Counted from the first letter of the stretch, positions 7,947 through 16,704 are shown. The stretch is 32,497 nucleotides of DNA from Oscillibacter sp. (GCA_017446225.1 JAFSRH010000025.1:1-32497); one strand, 5' to 3'. Translations and numbers: made by a program. Notes: generated from the sequence alone by a model not told the origin.

Positions 7947-9749
7947 CATGGTATATTTCGCGACAAATTCCTCTACGGGGAGAGGTTTCGAGAAATGATA
8001 CCCCTGAAGGTAGTCACAGCCGAGTTCCGACATGACGTCCGCCATGGTCCCGTCTTCGATCCCTTCCGCCGTGACGCTGAAACCCATCTGCTTGAACGCC
8101 TGTACAATGGTGGGAAGCAGCACGTCCTTGTCCCGGATGTAGTCCCACACAATGCCCATGTCAAGTTTGATGTTGGCAAAGGGGTATTGTTTCACCCGCG
8201 ACAGGTTGGAGTAGCCGCTTCCGTAGTCGTCCAGAGAGAAGCGGAAGCCGATTCCCCGTAAAATCTGAATCTGCTGTTCAAGCAGGGAAATGTCCATCAC
8301 GGACTGCTCCGTGATTTCCAGATGAATAATGTCCGTAGAGACCCCGTACTGGGACAGAATGGTCGAAAAACGTTCGCTTAAGTCCTTCCTCATACACTGA
8401 ATGGGCGACAGGTTCACGTTGAGCCATGACAGGCCGATTTCTTCCAGATTGTGGTCCCGTACGAACTGGCAGGCTTTTTCCAGCACCTGTTCGCCCATGA
8501 GGTTAATACAGCCGTTGCGTTCCGCGATGGGGACGAATACGGCGGGGGAAATCAAGTTTCCCTGTTCGTCCCGGATACGGCAGAGGACCTCCGCGCCGGC
8601 CAGCGTACGGCTCCGGCTGTTTATGAGCGGCTGTAGGAAGATTTCCACCTCATTGCGTTCCAGACAGCGGTCCAGAGAACGCTTGATTTCCACCTGACGG
8701 TCGATTTTCCGGATGCTGTCCGCTTCAATCAGCCCGTCCGGGCGTGACACGGTGTCCTCCGCGTTCTCAAAGGCGAGGAACAGGTAGTTTAAAATTCTGT
8801 CCACGCTGTCCAGTCCGGTCTCCGGCTCCACCTGAATAAACAACACGCTCAGGTCCAGTTCGGCGTCATCCGCGATCCACGGGGCCTGAAAACGTTCGCG
8901 GATTTCGTTTTGAAGCTGGCTCCAGTCCATATTCTCCGGCCCCAGTATGGTAAAGCGCCCGCTGCGGAGATAGAATATCTGGTACTCGGGGTACGTCCTC
9001 ACCAGAAAGTCCCCAATCATGGACACGCCGCGGTCCATCTGCGATCCGCCGTAAATCCCGCGCATATCAATATAGTCACGGAGCGCGAAGGACAGAAGGC
9101 GATAGGAATTTCTCCGTATTTTCTCCTCCATGACGTCCCGGAACGCCCGTATATTGAACGTGTCCCCACGGTTGGACATATACAGGTGGGGATTCTGGAA
9201 CGCGAGAAAAAGCATGATGACCGACATCAGGCTGACCGTGCTGACAATCAGGTGAGACGGGACAAAGATATGTATCAGGTTTCCTCCCAGCAAAAGAACT
9301 TGACTGACCGCCGCGCTGACGCGTTCGTACAGGTTCAGGCGGTTCGAGAAGCGGAAGATGAGGAACAGGGAGAGGACGGCGTAAAGGGCGGCGCAGAGGT
9401 CCAGCGGAATGTTCCGGTTGAATATCGCGCACGCGAAGAACGCGAAAATCAGGGCCAGCGGGGCCAGCCGCCGCCATGGAGCCTCGTCCGGCTTCAGGCG
9501 GAGAATCGAGCCGATGAGCAGAAAGAACGCGTAAGCGCCCAGCGGAAACAGGACGTCATAGATCCCGCGCGCAAGGAATCCCCACACGGACGGCAGGACC
9601 CCGGCGGCGGTATCGGCAAGGAGCACAAGGAGCTGTAAGACCATCAAGGCCAGAAAGGTCCGGTTCTGCTGATTTTTCAGGCGGGGCATGGACTGGTAAA
9701 AGACCAGAAAAATCAGAAGGATCAGAAAATTGGGTAGTAACTCATACAT
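7929..9749 (-). CDS. Membrane-anchored EAL-domain cyclic-di-GMP phosphodiesterase
   Basis: 606 residues from the chosen start. Residues about 1-185 form six to eight membrane helices. Residues about 200-335 look like a GGDEF-like fold without a GGDEF signature (FYLRSGRFTIL is the residual beta hairpin), so cyclase activity is unlikely. Residues about 355-600 are an EAL domain with metal and catalytic positions kept: EVL in place of EAL at 387, N446, E478 in LEITE, DD at 507-508, K528, E562 and QGY at 582. It should cleave c-di-GMP. The ATG at 9749 follows GAGGAG; the upstream ATG at 9773 would put that site inside the gene. It is convergent with, and overlaps by 18 bp, the last peptide-transporter gene. 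Confidence 0.92.
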   Translation of the reverse strand: MYELLPNFLILLIFLVFYQSMPRLKNQQNRTFLALMVLQLLVLLADTAAGVLPSVWGFLARGIYDVLFPLGAYAFFLLIGSILRLKPDEAPWRRLAPLALIFAFFACAIFNRNIPLDLCAALYAVLSLFLIFRFSNRLNLYERVSAAVSQVLLLGGNLIHIFVPSHLIVSTVSLMSVIMLFLAFQNPHLYMSNRGDTFNIRAFRDVMEEKIRRNSYRLLSFALRDYIDMRGIYGGSQMDRGVSMIGDFLVRTYPEYQIFYLRSGRFTILGPENMDWSQLQNEIRERFQAPWIADDAELDLSVLFIQVEPETGLDSVDRILNYLFLAFENAEDTVSRPDGLIEADSIRKIDRQVEIKRSLDRCLERNEVEIFLQPLINSRSRTLAGAEVLCRIRDEQGNLISPAVFVPIAERNGCINLMGEQVLEKACQFVRDHNLEEIGLSWLNVNLSPIQCMRKDLSERFSTILSQYGVSTDIIHLEITEQSVMDISLLEQQIQILRGIGFRFSLDDYGSGYSNLSRVKQYPFANIKLDMGIVWDYIRDKDVLLPTIVQAFKQMGFSVTAEGIEDGTMADVMSELGCDYLQGYHFSKPLPVEEFVAKYTMLRQYT

Positions 9750-9800
9750 ATTATAACCATCTCCTCGGAACAAAACGGCCCCGGAATTTTAAGCGCGGCT

Positions 9801-9829
9801 ATCGTATCACATCAAAGCGGGAAATGCAA
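9801..9829 (-). promoter_or_regulatory. Promoter of the EAL-domain gene
   Basis: On the minus strand: TTGCAT (9829-9824), 17-base spacer, TACGAT (9806-9801). About 45 bases of leader precede the chosen ATG. Confidence 0.6.
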
Positions 9830-9930
9830 CCAATATTTTTCATCAATTTTCCCCCTGTACGCCGCGGCGTAACCGGGGCAAGGGGTGTCGTTGCGCCCTT
9901 CGCTCAGGCATACATTCGCCGATAAAGTGA

Positions 9931-9959
9931 TTGACAAAACAGGGAAAGTGTACTATGCT
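9931..9959 (+). promoter_or_regulatory. Promoter of tpiA
   Basis: Perfect TTGACA at 9931-9936, 17-base spacer, TATGCT at 9954-9959, a near-consensus housekeeping promoter as expected for a glycolytic gene. Confidence 0.85.
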
Positions 9960-9994
9960 AAAAACACCGTATTGCGGACAAAGGAGGAGTACGC

Positions 9995-10756
9995 ATGAAC
10001 AGCAAGCGCAAGACCATTATCGCCGGAAACTGGAAGATGAACAAAACCTGCAAAGAGGCGGAAGCTCTCTTGGGGGAAGTCCTTCCCAAAGCGGAAAACG
10101 CCGCCTGTGAAGTGGTGGTTTGTACGCCTTACGTGGATCTGCCCCTTGCCTGTCGCGTGACGGAGGGAAGCAAGGTCAAAGTCGGGGCGCAGAACCTCCA
10201 CTTCAAGGCCAGCGGCGCGTATACCGGGGAAATCAGCGCGGCCATGCTTCAGGAACTCGGCGTTTCTTACGTGATTATCGGTCACAGCGAACGCCGGGAG
10301 TATTTCGCCGAAACGAACGAGACCGTGTCGCTGAAAATCGGCGCGGCGCTGGCCGCCGGTTTGACGCCGATCCTCTGCGTGGGCGAGAGCCTCGAACAGC
10401 GCGAGAGCAACATTATGTGCGAACATATCCGCACGCAGATTAAGATCGCCCTTTCCAACGTGTCCGCCGCCGACATGGGCAAGGTCGTCATCGCTTACGA
10501 ACCCATCTGGGCCATCGGCACGGGCAAAACCGCCACGTCCGAACAGGCGCAGGAAGTCTGTAAGCTGATCCGCGATACGCTCTGCGAACTCTTCGGCGCG
10601 GAAACCGCCGAAACGGTCTCCATCCTCTACGGCGGCTCCATGAACGCGAAAAACGCCGCCGAACTGCTGGCGCAGCCCGATATTGACGGCGGCCTGATCG
10701 GCGGCGCGTCCCTCAAGGCGGAGGACTTCGGCCAAATCATCGCCGCCGCGAACTGA
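9995..10756 (+). CDS. tpiA: Triosephosphate isomerase
   Basis: 253 residues, normal family length. It interconverts dihydroxyacetone phosphate and glyceraldehyde 3-phosphate in glycolysis. The GNWKMN motif carries the catalytic Lys14; His97 sits in IIGHSERR; Glu169 is in the signature AYEPIWAIGTGK; and YGGSM and GGLIGGASL bind phosphate. AAGGAGGAG precedes the ATG. The gene has its own strong promoter and terminator and stands alone, rather than in the gap-pgk-tpi-gpm run common in Bacillota. Confidence 0.98.
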   Translation: MNSKRKTIIAGNWKMNKTCKEAEALLGEVLPKAENAACEVVVCTPYVDLPLACRVTEGSKVKVGAQNLHFKASGAYTGEISAAMLQELGVSYVIIGHSERREYFAETNETVSLKIGAALAAGLTPILCVGESLEQRESNIMCEHIRTQIKIALSNVSAADMGKVVIAYEPIWAIGTGKTATSEQAQEVCKLIRDTLCELFGAETAETVSILYGGSMNAKNAAELLAQPDIDGGLIGGASLKAEDFGQIIAAAN

Positions 10757-10818
10757 ACGCGCGCCGGACGTATCCGGAAACGCGTCCGCCGGAATACGCT
10801 TTGCCGTTGCGTGACACA

Positions 10819-10855
10819 GACGCCGCTTCCCGTAACCGGGAAGCGGCGTCTTTTT
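10819..10855 (+). terminator. Intrinsic terminator of tpiA
   Basis: A perfect 14-bp stem (GACGCCGCTTCCCG with its complement) and a TAAC loop at 10833-10836, followed by five T. The T-run overlaps the stop codon of the converging MMPL gene. Confidence 0.92.
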
Positions 10856-12971
10856 ATTTCTCCTCCGCCGCGGGCAGTACGGGAACGTCCGCGGATTCCG
10901 GTTCGGGCGGCGTGCGCCAGTGCAGAGAGGTGACTTGAAACAGCGGTTCGCACACGTACAGGAGCGCCGGGAGAAAGAACAGGCTGATAACCGCCGAAAT
11001 CACCGCGCCCCGCGCCAACATGATACAAATGGTGCCGATCAGGTCAATGGTGGCGATAAACGAGACGCCCAAAGTCGCGCTGAACAGTACGAGCGCGCTG
11101 GTGATGATGGACGCGTCCGAGGTATCGGCGGCAATGCGTATGGCCTCCGTCCGCGATTTCCCGGCGCGTAACTCCTCCTGAAAGCGGGACGTCATTAAAA
11201 TGGCATAGTCCACGGTCGCGCCCAGTTGGATACTACTGATGATCACAGGGGCAAGGAAGAAGTTTTCCGTGCCGGTGAAGTAGGCGATCCCCTGATTAAT
11301 CTGAATGGCCAGTTCAATGGTCGCCACGAGCACCAGCGGGATCGAAACCGATTGAAACGTCAGGGCAATGATCAGGAAAATCGCCGCAACGGACAGGAAG
11401 TTTGTCAGGCGGATGTCAGGCCCGGACGTGTCAATGAGGCCCTGATACAGCGCGCCCTCTCCGGTAATCATGGCTTCCGGGTCGTAGGTTTGTAAAACGG
11501 TCCGCATATCCTCCATCTGCTTCTTGATTTCGTCCGTGGCGGTCGAATAGGACGAGTTTACCATCATGAGCTGATAGCCGCCCTGTTTCAACATCTCTTT
11601 CACGCTGGACGGGATAAAGAAATCCGGCAGACCGGTTCCCAGCATTTTATGATACGAGACCACGGACGTAATACCGGGCATGGTTTCCATCCGCTTTTCA
11701 ATGTCGCTCATCTGCGCGGCGGTCAGGTCGTCCCGGAGCACGATAAAGTGGGACGTTGCCATGTCGAAGTCGGCCTTGAGCTTGTTGTTGCTGACAATGG
11801 AGGCGATATCTTGCGGCAGGGAGGCGTCAATCTGGTAATAGACTTCCGCGCGGCTGGAGGCGTACACGGACGGCAACACCATCAGCGCCATTGCCGCAAG
11901 CAGAAAACGGTAGTGACGGAGAATCCGGACGTTGACGTTGTTAAAGTCGGGAATCAGGACCGGGTGACGGTGCTTCTCAATCCAGTTGTCGAACAGGAGC
12001 AGGAAGGACGGCAGGACCAGTATCACGGTCGTGACGCCCAGAACCACGCCCTTTGCCATGACAATTCCGAGGTCCCGGCCCAGCGTCATCCGCATGAAGC
12101 ACAGCGCGAGGAATCCGGCGATGGTCGTCATACTGGAACCGGAGAGCGAACGGAACGCCGCTACCACGGCCTGTGCCATAGCGTCCCGGCGGTCGGCGTA
12201 GTTCGGCCGCTCCGCCACGTAACGGTGGTACAGGAAAATGGAATAGTCCACGGTGACGCCCAGCTGTAACACGGCCGCGATGGCTTTCGTAATAAACGAG
12301 ATTTCCCCGAACAGAACGTTGGTGCCGAGATTGTACACCACGGCAATTCCGATACTCATCATCAGCACGAGCGGCAGTACGGTCGATTCCAGACACAGCG
12401 ACAGGGACACGAGCGCCAGCAGAACCGCAAGGCCAATAAAAAACGGCAGTTCGCCTTCCATGATGTCGCGGGTGTCCTTCGTGACCACGGAGAAGCCCGC
12501 CAGAAAGCATTTTTCGTTGCACAGTTTGCGTACGTTTTCAATCGCGGTCATGGTCTCGTTGGACGCGCCGGGGTGGTCGTACTGTACTAACATCATGGTG
12601 GCGTTGCCGGAAAAGAACATATCCCGGAACTGCGCCGGAATCATCTCCACCGGAAACTGTATGCCGACAAGGTTGCTCAGCCACAGGACGTTGGACACGC
12701 CTTCCACGTCCTTGATATCCCGCACAAGGTCGTTCGCGTATCCGGCGGGCATCCCTTCGACAATCAGCATATTGGTGGCGGCCATATTGAAGGGGTCCTC
12801 CAAAAGTTTTTCGCCCCGGGAGGCGGGCAGTTCGGCGGGAATGTACGAGAGAATGTCATAGTTGACGCGCGTGGCGACATAGCCCAGCGCGGAGGGAATC
12901 ATCAACAGGACGGCAACCGTCAGGACAAGGGCGGGTTTCCGGGTCAGCCAACGGGCAATTTTTTCAATCAT
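10854..12971 (-). CDS. MMPL/RND-family membrane exporter
   Basis: 705 residues with two repeated halves, each with an N-terminal helix, a large extracytoplasmic domain and a five-to-six-helix bundle. The RND-type proton-relay segments are GVTVDYSIFLYHRY in the first half and GATVDYAILMTSRF in the second. This is the MMPL (PF03176) pattern of lipid or hydrophobic-compound exporters. AGGAGG precedes the ATG. It starts 12 bp after the stop of the heptad-repeat gene, so the two are almost certainly one operon under the TetR regulator upstream. The cargo is not predictable; a cell-envelope lipid or toxic amphiphile is an inference. Confidence 0.92.
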   Translation of the reverse strand: MIEKIARWLTRKPALVLTVAVLLMIPSALGYVATRVNYDILSYIPAELPASRGEKLLEDPFNMAATNMLIVEGMPAGYANDLVRDIKDVEGVSNVLWLSNLVGIQFPVEMIPAQFRDMFFSGNATMMLVQYDHPGASNETMTAIENVRKLCNEKCFLAGFSVVTKDTRDIMEGELPFFIGLAVLLALVSLSLCLESTVLPLVLMMSIGIAVVYNLGTNVLFGEISFITKAIAAVLQLGVTVDYSIFLYHRYVAERPNYADRRDAMAQAVVAAFRSLSGSSMTTIAGFLALCFMRMTLGRDLGIVMAKGVVLGVTTVILVLPSFLLLFDNWIEKHRHPVLIPDFNNVNVRILRHYRFLLAAMALMVLPSVYASSRAEVYYQIDASLPQDIASIVSNNKLKADFDMATSHFIVLRDDLTAAQMSDIEKRMETMPGITSVVSYHKMLGTGLPDFFIPSSVKEMLKQGGYQLMMVNSSYSTATDEIKKQMEDMRTVLQTYDPEAMITGEGALYQGLIDTSGPDIRLTNFLSVAAIFLIIALTFQSVSIPLVLVATIELAIQINQGIAYFTGTENFFLAPVIISSIQLGATVDYAILMTSRFQEELRAGKSRTEAIRIAADTSDASIITSALVLFSATLGVSFIATIDLIGTICIMLARGAVISAVISLFFLPALLYVCEPLFQVTSLHWRTPPEPESADVPVLPAAEEK

Positions 12972-12983
12972 GGCCGGGCCTCC

Positions 12984-15929
12984 TCAGCGGAAAATACCGG
13001 TCACGGCGTGCCAGAAGTCAAGGAACATCCGGCCCAGACGGGAAAGGAAACTGCCTTTGGTTTCGGGTGCGGTATTCTCGGGGGCCGGCGTATCGTCGGC
13101 GGCTTCTATTTCCTGCGTACGGATCAGAATTTGCACGCTCTGCGGGGCGGGGTTGTCGGGGGAGGTCAGGGACTGCGCCTCCGCCGTGGAATCCATTTGC
13201 AACAGGTTGTTGACGTCCCCGGAGTAATCGTCCCAAGTGTCCTCTATCAAGTCCGTAATGGTGTCTTTGGCCGATTGCAAGTCCTTGGTGCTGTCCATAC
13301 CGTCCGCGGCCTTGCGGATGGTGGAAGTCAGGCCCTTTAAGGTGTCCTTTGTGCCGGTGTCGAGTTTGTCGCCGCCGGACTTCAGGAGGGTTTCCGTACG
13401 GGCAATCAGGTCGTTAATGTCGCGTATAGAGGCCGTGGAAACGCCGCTCAGACTTTTGAGCGTTTCGAGCGCGGAACGCGCGGAGGGTTCGTAGGCGTTG
13501 AGAACGTCCCGCAGAGCGTCCGTATCGGAGAGGGCGGCGCGGAGTACGGCGGACGTGTCGCGTACTTTCCCCGAGGCCGCGCGGGCCGTGGCCGACACAT
13601 CGCGGAGCGTCCCGGACGTGCCGCGCAAAGACGCGAGCGTACCGCGCAAATGTTTCGAGGCGTTGGTCAGCGTTTCCAGCAAATCGGCGAGACTGCGGAG
13701 CGTATCGCCCAGCGGACCGGTCGCGCCGCGCAAGGCGGCGGAGGCGGCGCGCAAATCGCCGGACGTGCCGCGCAAGTCGGACAGCACGGCGCGCAAATCG
13801 CCGGACGTGTCCCGGAGACTGCCCGAAAGCGTGCGCAAATCGCCGGACGTGTCGCGGAGGATTTCGGAAACTTTCCGCGTATCGTCTACCATGTCCATGA
13901 GGTCGTCCAGCTCCTTGCACAGTTCCGAGAGGTCCCACATGACATTGGCGGCCATGCTGGAAACATCGTCCAGCGTACGGTTCGCGCTCCCGGCCACGCC
14001 GCTGATGTTACGGTTGATGTTGCCAATGGAGGAAAGGAGCAGTTCCAGCGCGGCGGAGCCTTCCGGGGTCTGGTAGAGGGTCCAGAGCTGTTCCATCTGT
14101 TTGGCGGTGGTTTTCGCATCGGCGGCGGTATAACCGCGCTGTTGGAGAATCGCGGCGGCGAACGTCTGAAAATCGGGGGCGTGATAGAGGGCCTGTAAGG
14201 TCTGGTAGACTTCGGTAAGGCCCTGCGCCTCAATGGCGGCCGCGTTGCCCGACTGGAACAGCGCGGCGAGCTGTGCGGCGGTTTCGGCGTTCTGGCCCTG
14301 CGCAGTAAGCATGGCGGTATAGAAGGCGGTTTCGTTAGGGGTGGCGCCCGCCGCGGTCAGGTTGTACAGGGCGGCAATCTGGCTTACGTTGTCAAGGTCG
14401 CTCTGCGTCAGGCCGATGGCGCTGGAATCGGCGATGGAGGAAGTGGAACGTTCGGGAACGCCCGTGTTGCTCAACGCGTTGCCGAGTTCGTCCAGACTGA
14501 CCCGCAAGTCGTACGCGTCTTTCAGAATCCGCTTGACGCTCTCCGTGCCGCCTTCCAAGTCTTTCAGGCCGTTTTCGAGCACTTCCAGACCGCCTTCGAG
14601 CGCTTCCAAGTTGCTTTCCAGACTTTCCATCCCGCTTTCCGTGCCGGAAAGGTCACGTTCCATGGCTTCCAGACCGGTTTCCACGTCCGTCAAACCGGTG
14701 TCAACGGCGGTGAGACTGCCCGCGGTGTCGTCAAGGCCGCTGGCCGTGTCCTCCAAGGCCAGTTCCACGCCGACCAGACTTTTTTCCAGTCCCGTCAGGC
14801 CGCTTTCGATACCGGACAGGCCGCTTTCCATACGTCCCATCCCGCTTTCCAGTTCCTTGAGGGACTCTTCCAGTCCGGAGAGTTTGCCGTTCATCTGTAA
14901 GACGGTGTCCACAAGCGCGTTCAGGGCCTTCCGGCTGTCGGTCAGGAACGCTTCCGCCTCCTCCGCGTGGCGCGTCACCGGACTGAGCGCGCCCGCGAGC
15001 GTTGCAAGGTCAATCTGTACCCGGTCGAGCGCGCCGTAGACGTTTCCCTTTCCGGCGGAAATGGTCTGCCGGGCGTCCTCCAGTTTATCAAGGCCGTTGG
15101 CGGTTTCGTAAAGGTTGCTCTGCATACTGTGGAAGGTGTCCAGCACGGTATCGAGACTGTCGGAGAGTTCATGATAACTGTCCTCCAAGTCCGTCTTTTT
15201 TTCGCTGAGTTTGGCGATTTCGTCCAGTTGGGAGAGCGTGGCGGGAACCATCATGAACGTCATGCCGCCGAAGGAAAAACTGTCCGCGCCGACCCGGATG
15301 GAAAAATGCTGCTCCTCTCCGGGGAAGGCCAGAAACAGGACCGCCCGAAGATTGCCGATTAACTGCGTCTGCGCGCCGGGGGCTTCCAGAGACAAAATGT
15401 CGTCCTGATTGAACACGGCGGCGGCGGTCAGGATGTAGTTATAGCGCGCGTAATCGCTGGCGGACTCGTTGGGCACGGCGTCCACGTTGATTTCCACAAG
15501 GCCGGTTTTGCCGGAAAGCTCCTCGGCCTTGACCGGCACGCCGTTCAGGACGTAATGTACGGACAGCGTCCACGGGAGATTGGCGAAGGGTTCCTTGGTT
15601 TTCCCCTCAAAGTAGAAGCGGGCGGGGGCGTCCTGTCCGAAACGGAACGTCAGGCGGTCCTTGTGCCGGACTGGCGCGGAGCCGTCCGTCAGGTTGACGA
15701 CCTCATCATAAACGCCGTAATCGGTGAGAGAGGACGCGCCGCGCAGGGCGTAACTCTTTACAACGCTTCCGTTGGTCAGGTTGCCGTAATAGTCGGTGGT
15801 GGCATAGTACGCTTCGTCACAGGCGGGCTGTACGCCGTTGTCGACTATTTGCGCGGCGTGTACGGTCCCCGGCGTCAGCAGGATCGCCAGCGCAAAGGAG
15901 AACAGACGTTTTAATCTCCGGACCGACAT
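12984..15929 (-). CDS. Secreted heptad-repeat (XXXLXXG-type) protein, partner of the MMPL exporter
   Basis: 981 residues. A basic start and hydrophobic core (LFSFALAILLTPGTVHA) form a signal peptide. Residues about 25-240 look like a beta-rich extracytoplasmic domain. Residue about 349 onward is a 17-heptad array, then a helical middle part, then a second array of 16 heptads with consensus LRxTSGx, and a final amphipathic tail (SFLSRLGRMFLDFWHAVTGIFR). No transmembrane helix is evident after the signal. Such heptad proteins often neighbour MMPL exporters and YhgE/Pip proteins in Bacillota and may act as an extracytoplasmic adaptor (inference). The ATG at 15929 has AAAGGAAG upstream; the frame extends eight codons further but without a site. 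Confidence 0.85.
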   Translation of the reverse strand: MSVRRLKRLFSFALAILLTPGTVHAAQIVDNGVQPACDEAYYATTDYYGNLTNGSVVKSYALRGASSLTDYGVYDEVVNLTDGSAPVRHKDRLTFRFGQDAPARFYFEGKTKEPFANLPWTLSVHYVLNGVPVKAEELSGKTGLVEINVDAVPNESASDYARYNYILTAAAVFNQDDILSLEAPGAQTQLIGNLRAVLFLAFPGEEQHFSIRVGADSFSFGGMTFMMVPATLSQLDEIAKLSEKKTDLEDSYHELSDSLDTVLDTFHSMQSNLYETANGLDKLEDARQTISAGKGNVYGALDRVQIDLATLAGALSPVTRHAEEAEAFLTDSRKALNALVDTVLQMNGKLSGLEESLKELESGMGRMESGLSGIESGLTGLEKSLVGVELALEDTASGLDDTAGSLTAVDTGLTDVETGLEAMERDLSGTESGMESLESNLEALEGGLEVLENGLKDLEGGTESVKRILKDAYDLRVSLDELGNALSNTGVPERSTSSIADSSAIGLTQSDLDNVSQIAALYNLTAAGATPNETAFYTAMLTAQGQNAETAAQLAALFQSGNAAAIEAQGLTEVYQTLQALYHAPDFQTFAAAILQQRGYTAADAKTTAKQMEQLWTLYQTPEGSAALELLLSSIGNINRNISGVAGSANRTLDDVSSMAANVMWDLSELCKELDDLMDMVDDTRKVSEILRDTSGDLRTLSGSLRDTSGDLRAVLSDLRGTSGDLRAASAALRGATGPLGDTLRSLADLLETLTNASKHLRGTLASLRGTSGTLRDVSATARAASGKVRDTSAVLRAALSDTDALRDVLNAYEPSARSALETLKSLSGVSTASIRDINDLIARTETLLKSGGDKLDTGTKDTLKGLTSTIRKAADGMDSTKDLQSAKDTITDLIEDTWDDYSGDVNNLLQMDSTAEAQSLTSPDNPAPQSVQILIRTQEIEAADDTPAPENTAPETKGSFLSRLGRMFLDFWHAVTGIFR
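13524..13859 (-). repeat. Second heptad array: 16 in-register 7-residue units
   Basis: 336 bp encode exactly 16 heptads, starting LRDTSGD, LRTLSGS, LRDTSGD, LRAVLSD, LRGTSGD. Most units begin Leu-Arg. At DNA level the block cgcaaatcgccggacgtg recurs, so the array has near-identical 21- and 42-bp direct repeats prone to length change. Confidence 0.9.
14529..14885 (-). repeat. First heptad array: 17 in-register 7-residue units
   Basis: 357 bp encode 17 heptads (KLSGLEE, SLKELES, GMGRMES, GLSGIES, GLTGLEK and so on to GTESVKR), with Leu or Met at position 2, a hydrophobic residue at 5 and acidic residues at 6, often with Gly at 1. This is the XXXLXXG heptad type rather than a leucine zipper. 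Confidence 0.9.
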
Positions 15930-15945
15930 GGATATACTTCCTTTC

Positions 15946-15961
15946 ATAGACAAGTGTCGAT
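15946..15961. promoter_or_regulatory. Inverted repeat, candidate second operator in the heptad-gene leader
   Basis: The 16-bp dyad ATnGACAnnTGTCnAT lies between the predicted transcription start and the Shine-Dalgarno site of the minus-strand heptad gene. It is an alternative or additional site for the TetR-family regulator. Confidence 0.4.
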
Positions 15962-15974
15962 TAAAAAAAAACTG

Positions 15975-16003
15975 TTGATTTTTCTACAGGCGCATATTAT
16001 AAT
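15975..16003 (+). promoter_or_regulatory. Promoter of the TetR-family regulator
   Basis: TTGATT at 15975-15980, 17-base spacer, perfect TATAAT at 15998-16003. Its -10 overlaps the -10 of the divergent promoter. Confidence 0.75.
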
Positions 16004-16011
16004 ACGTCTGT
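15986..16011. promoter_or_regulatory. Candidate TetR-family operator over both -10 boxes
   Basis: ACAGGCG at 15986-15992 and CGTCTGT at 16005-16011 form an inverted repeat (6 of 7 positions) with a 12-base centre that contains both divergent -10 hexamers. A dimer bound here would block both promoters, consistent with autorepression. Confidence 0.5.
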
Positions 16012-16024
16012 GGAGAAAAGGCAA
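15996..16024 (-). promoter_or_regulatory. Promoter of the heptad-repeat/MMPL operon
   Basis: On the minus strand: TTGCCT (16024-16019), 17-base spacer, perfect TATAAT (16001-15996). The shared core TATTATAATA at 15995-16004 is itself a palindrome serving both directions. Confidence 0.7.
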
Positions 16025-16076
16025 GGGGAATTTTTCAGGCGAAACATTCCCCGTGTTCTGTCAGGAGGCGACTTGT

Positions 16077-16670
16077 ATGGCGGAAGTTTCCGGGGACCGC
16101 CGCGCCAGACGGTCCCGCAAGCTCTTGAAACAGGGTTTCATGGACCTTTTACGGGAAAAGGGCTTTTCCCGGATTTCCGTCCGGGACATCACCGAGCGCG
16201 CGGACGTGAACCGGGGTACGTTTTATCTGCACTACCCCGACACTACCGCGCTTATGCGCAGCGTGGAAGAGGATATGCTCAACGAGGCGCAGGCCCTCGT
16301 GGACGCGCATTTACAGGAGGCCATGGAAGGAAATTCCTTACGGCCCCTGTTTGAGCCGCTTCTTGACTATGTCTTGGCGCACCGGGAAGCGTGCGCGACC
16401 CTGTTCAAGAATGACTCGTGCAGCGGCTTCTTGGAGGGAATCCAGCGACTGACCTGTACCAACGGACGCCGGTTGATTGCGCACCGTTATTCCGTGCTCA
16501 CGGAGGAGCAGTTGTCGTACTTTTCCAGCTTCGTGGCCTTCGGGCTGACCGGACTGATGAAAACATGGTTTGACCGCGGAATGTCCCTCCCCAAAGAGGA
16601 ACTTTTAAAGACGTCCGACAAACTGGTCATGGGGGCCGCCTTCGCGCTCTGCGGAGACGCCGCGACGTAA
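16077..16670 (+). CDS. TetR/AcrR-family transcriptional regulator
   Basis: 197 residues. The N-terminal helix-turn-helix reads KGFSRISVRDITERADVNRGTFYLHYPDTTALM (about 29-61), the canonical TetR DNA-binding block. The remainder is an all-helical ligand/dimerisation domain with TGLMKTWFDRGM near the C-terminus, as in the DhaS-like TetR_C group. It is divergent from the heptad/MMPL operon and probably represses it and itself until a ligand binds. The ATG at 16077 has CAGGAGG upstream. The open frame back to 15954 would start upstream of the promoter and is rejected. Confidence 0.94.
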   Translation: MAEVSGDRRARRSRKLLKQGFMDLLREKGFSRISVRDITERADVNRGTFYLHYPDTTALMRSVEEDMLNEAQALVDAHLQEAMEGNSLRPLFEPLLDYVLAHREACATLFKNDSCSGFLEGIQRLTCTNGRRLIAHRYSVLTEEQLSYFSSFVAFGLTGLMKTWFDRGMSLPKEELLKTSDKLVMGAAFALCGDAAT

Positions 16671-16676
16671 CGCCGC

Positions 16677-16704
16677 CTCTTCCCGTCCCGGGAAGGGCTT
16701 TTTT
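16677..16704 (+). terminator. Intrinsic terminator of the TetR gene
   Basis: A 9-bp stem including CTTCCCG / CGGGAAG with a TCC loop, followed by six T. Confidence 0.85.

Noticed and set aside
8910-9638. 242-codon plus-strand frame opposite the EAL gene
   Set aside because: Antisense shadow; the minus strand carries the complete EAL motif set in frame.
13650-15039. Long plus-strand reading frames (up to about 230 codons) opposite the heptad-repeat gene
   Set aside because: They are antisense shadows created by the repeated heptad codons. They lack ribosome sites and promoters and encode Arg/Ser-rich low-complexity protein.
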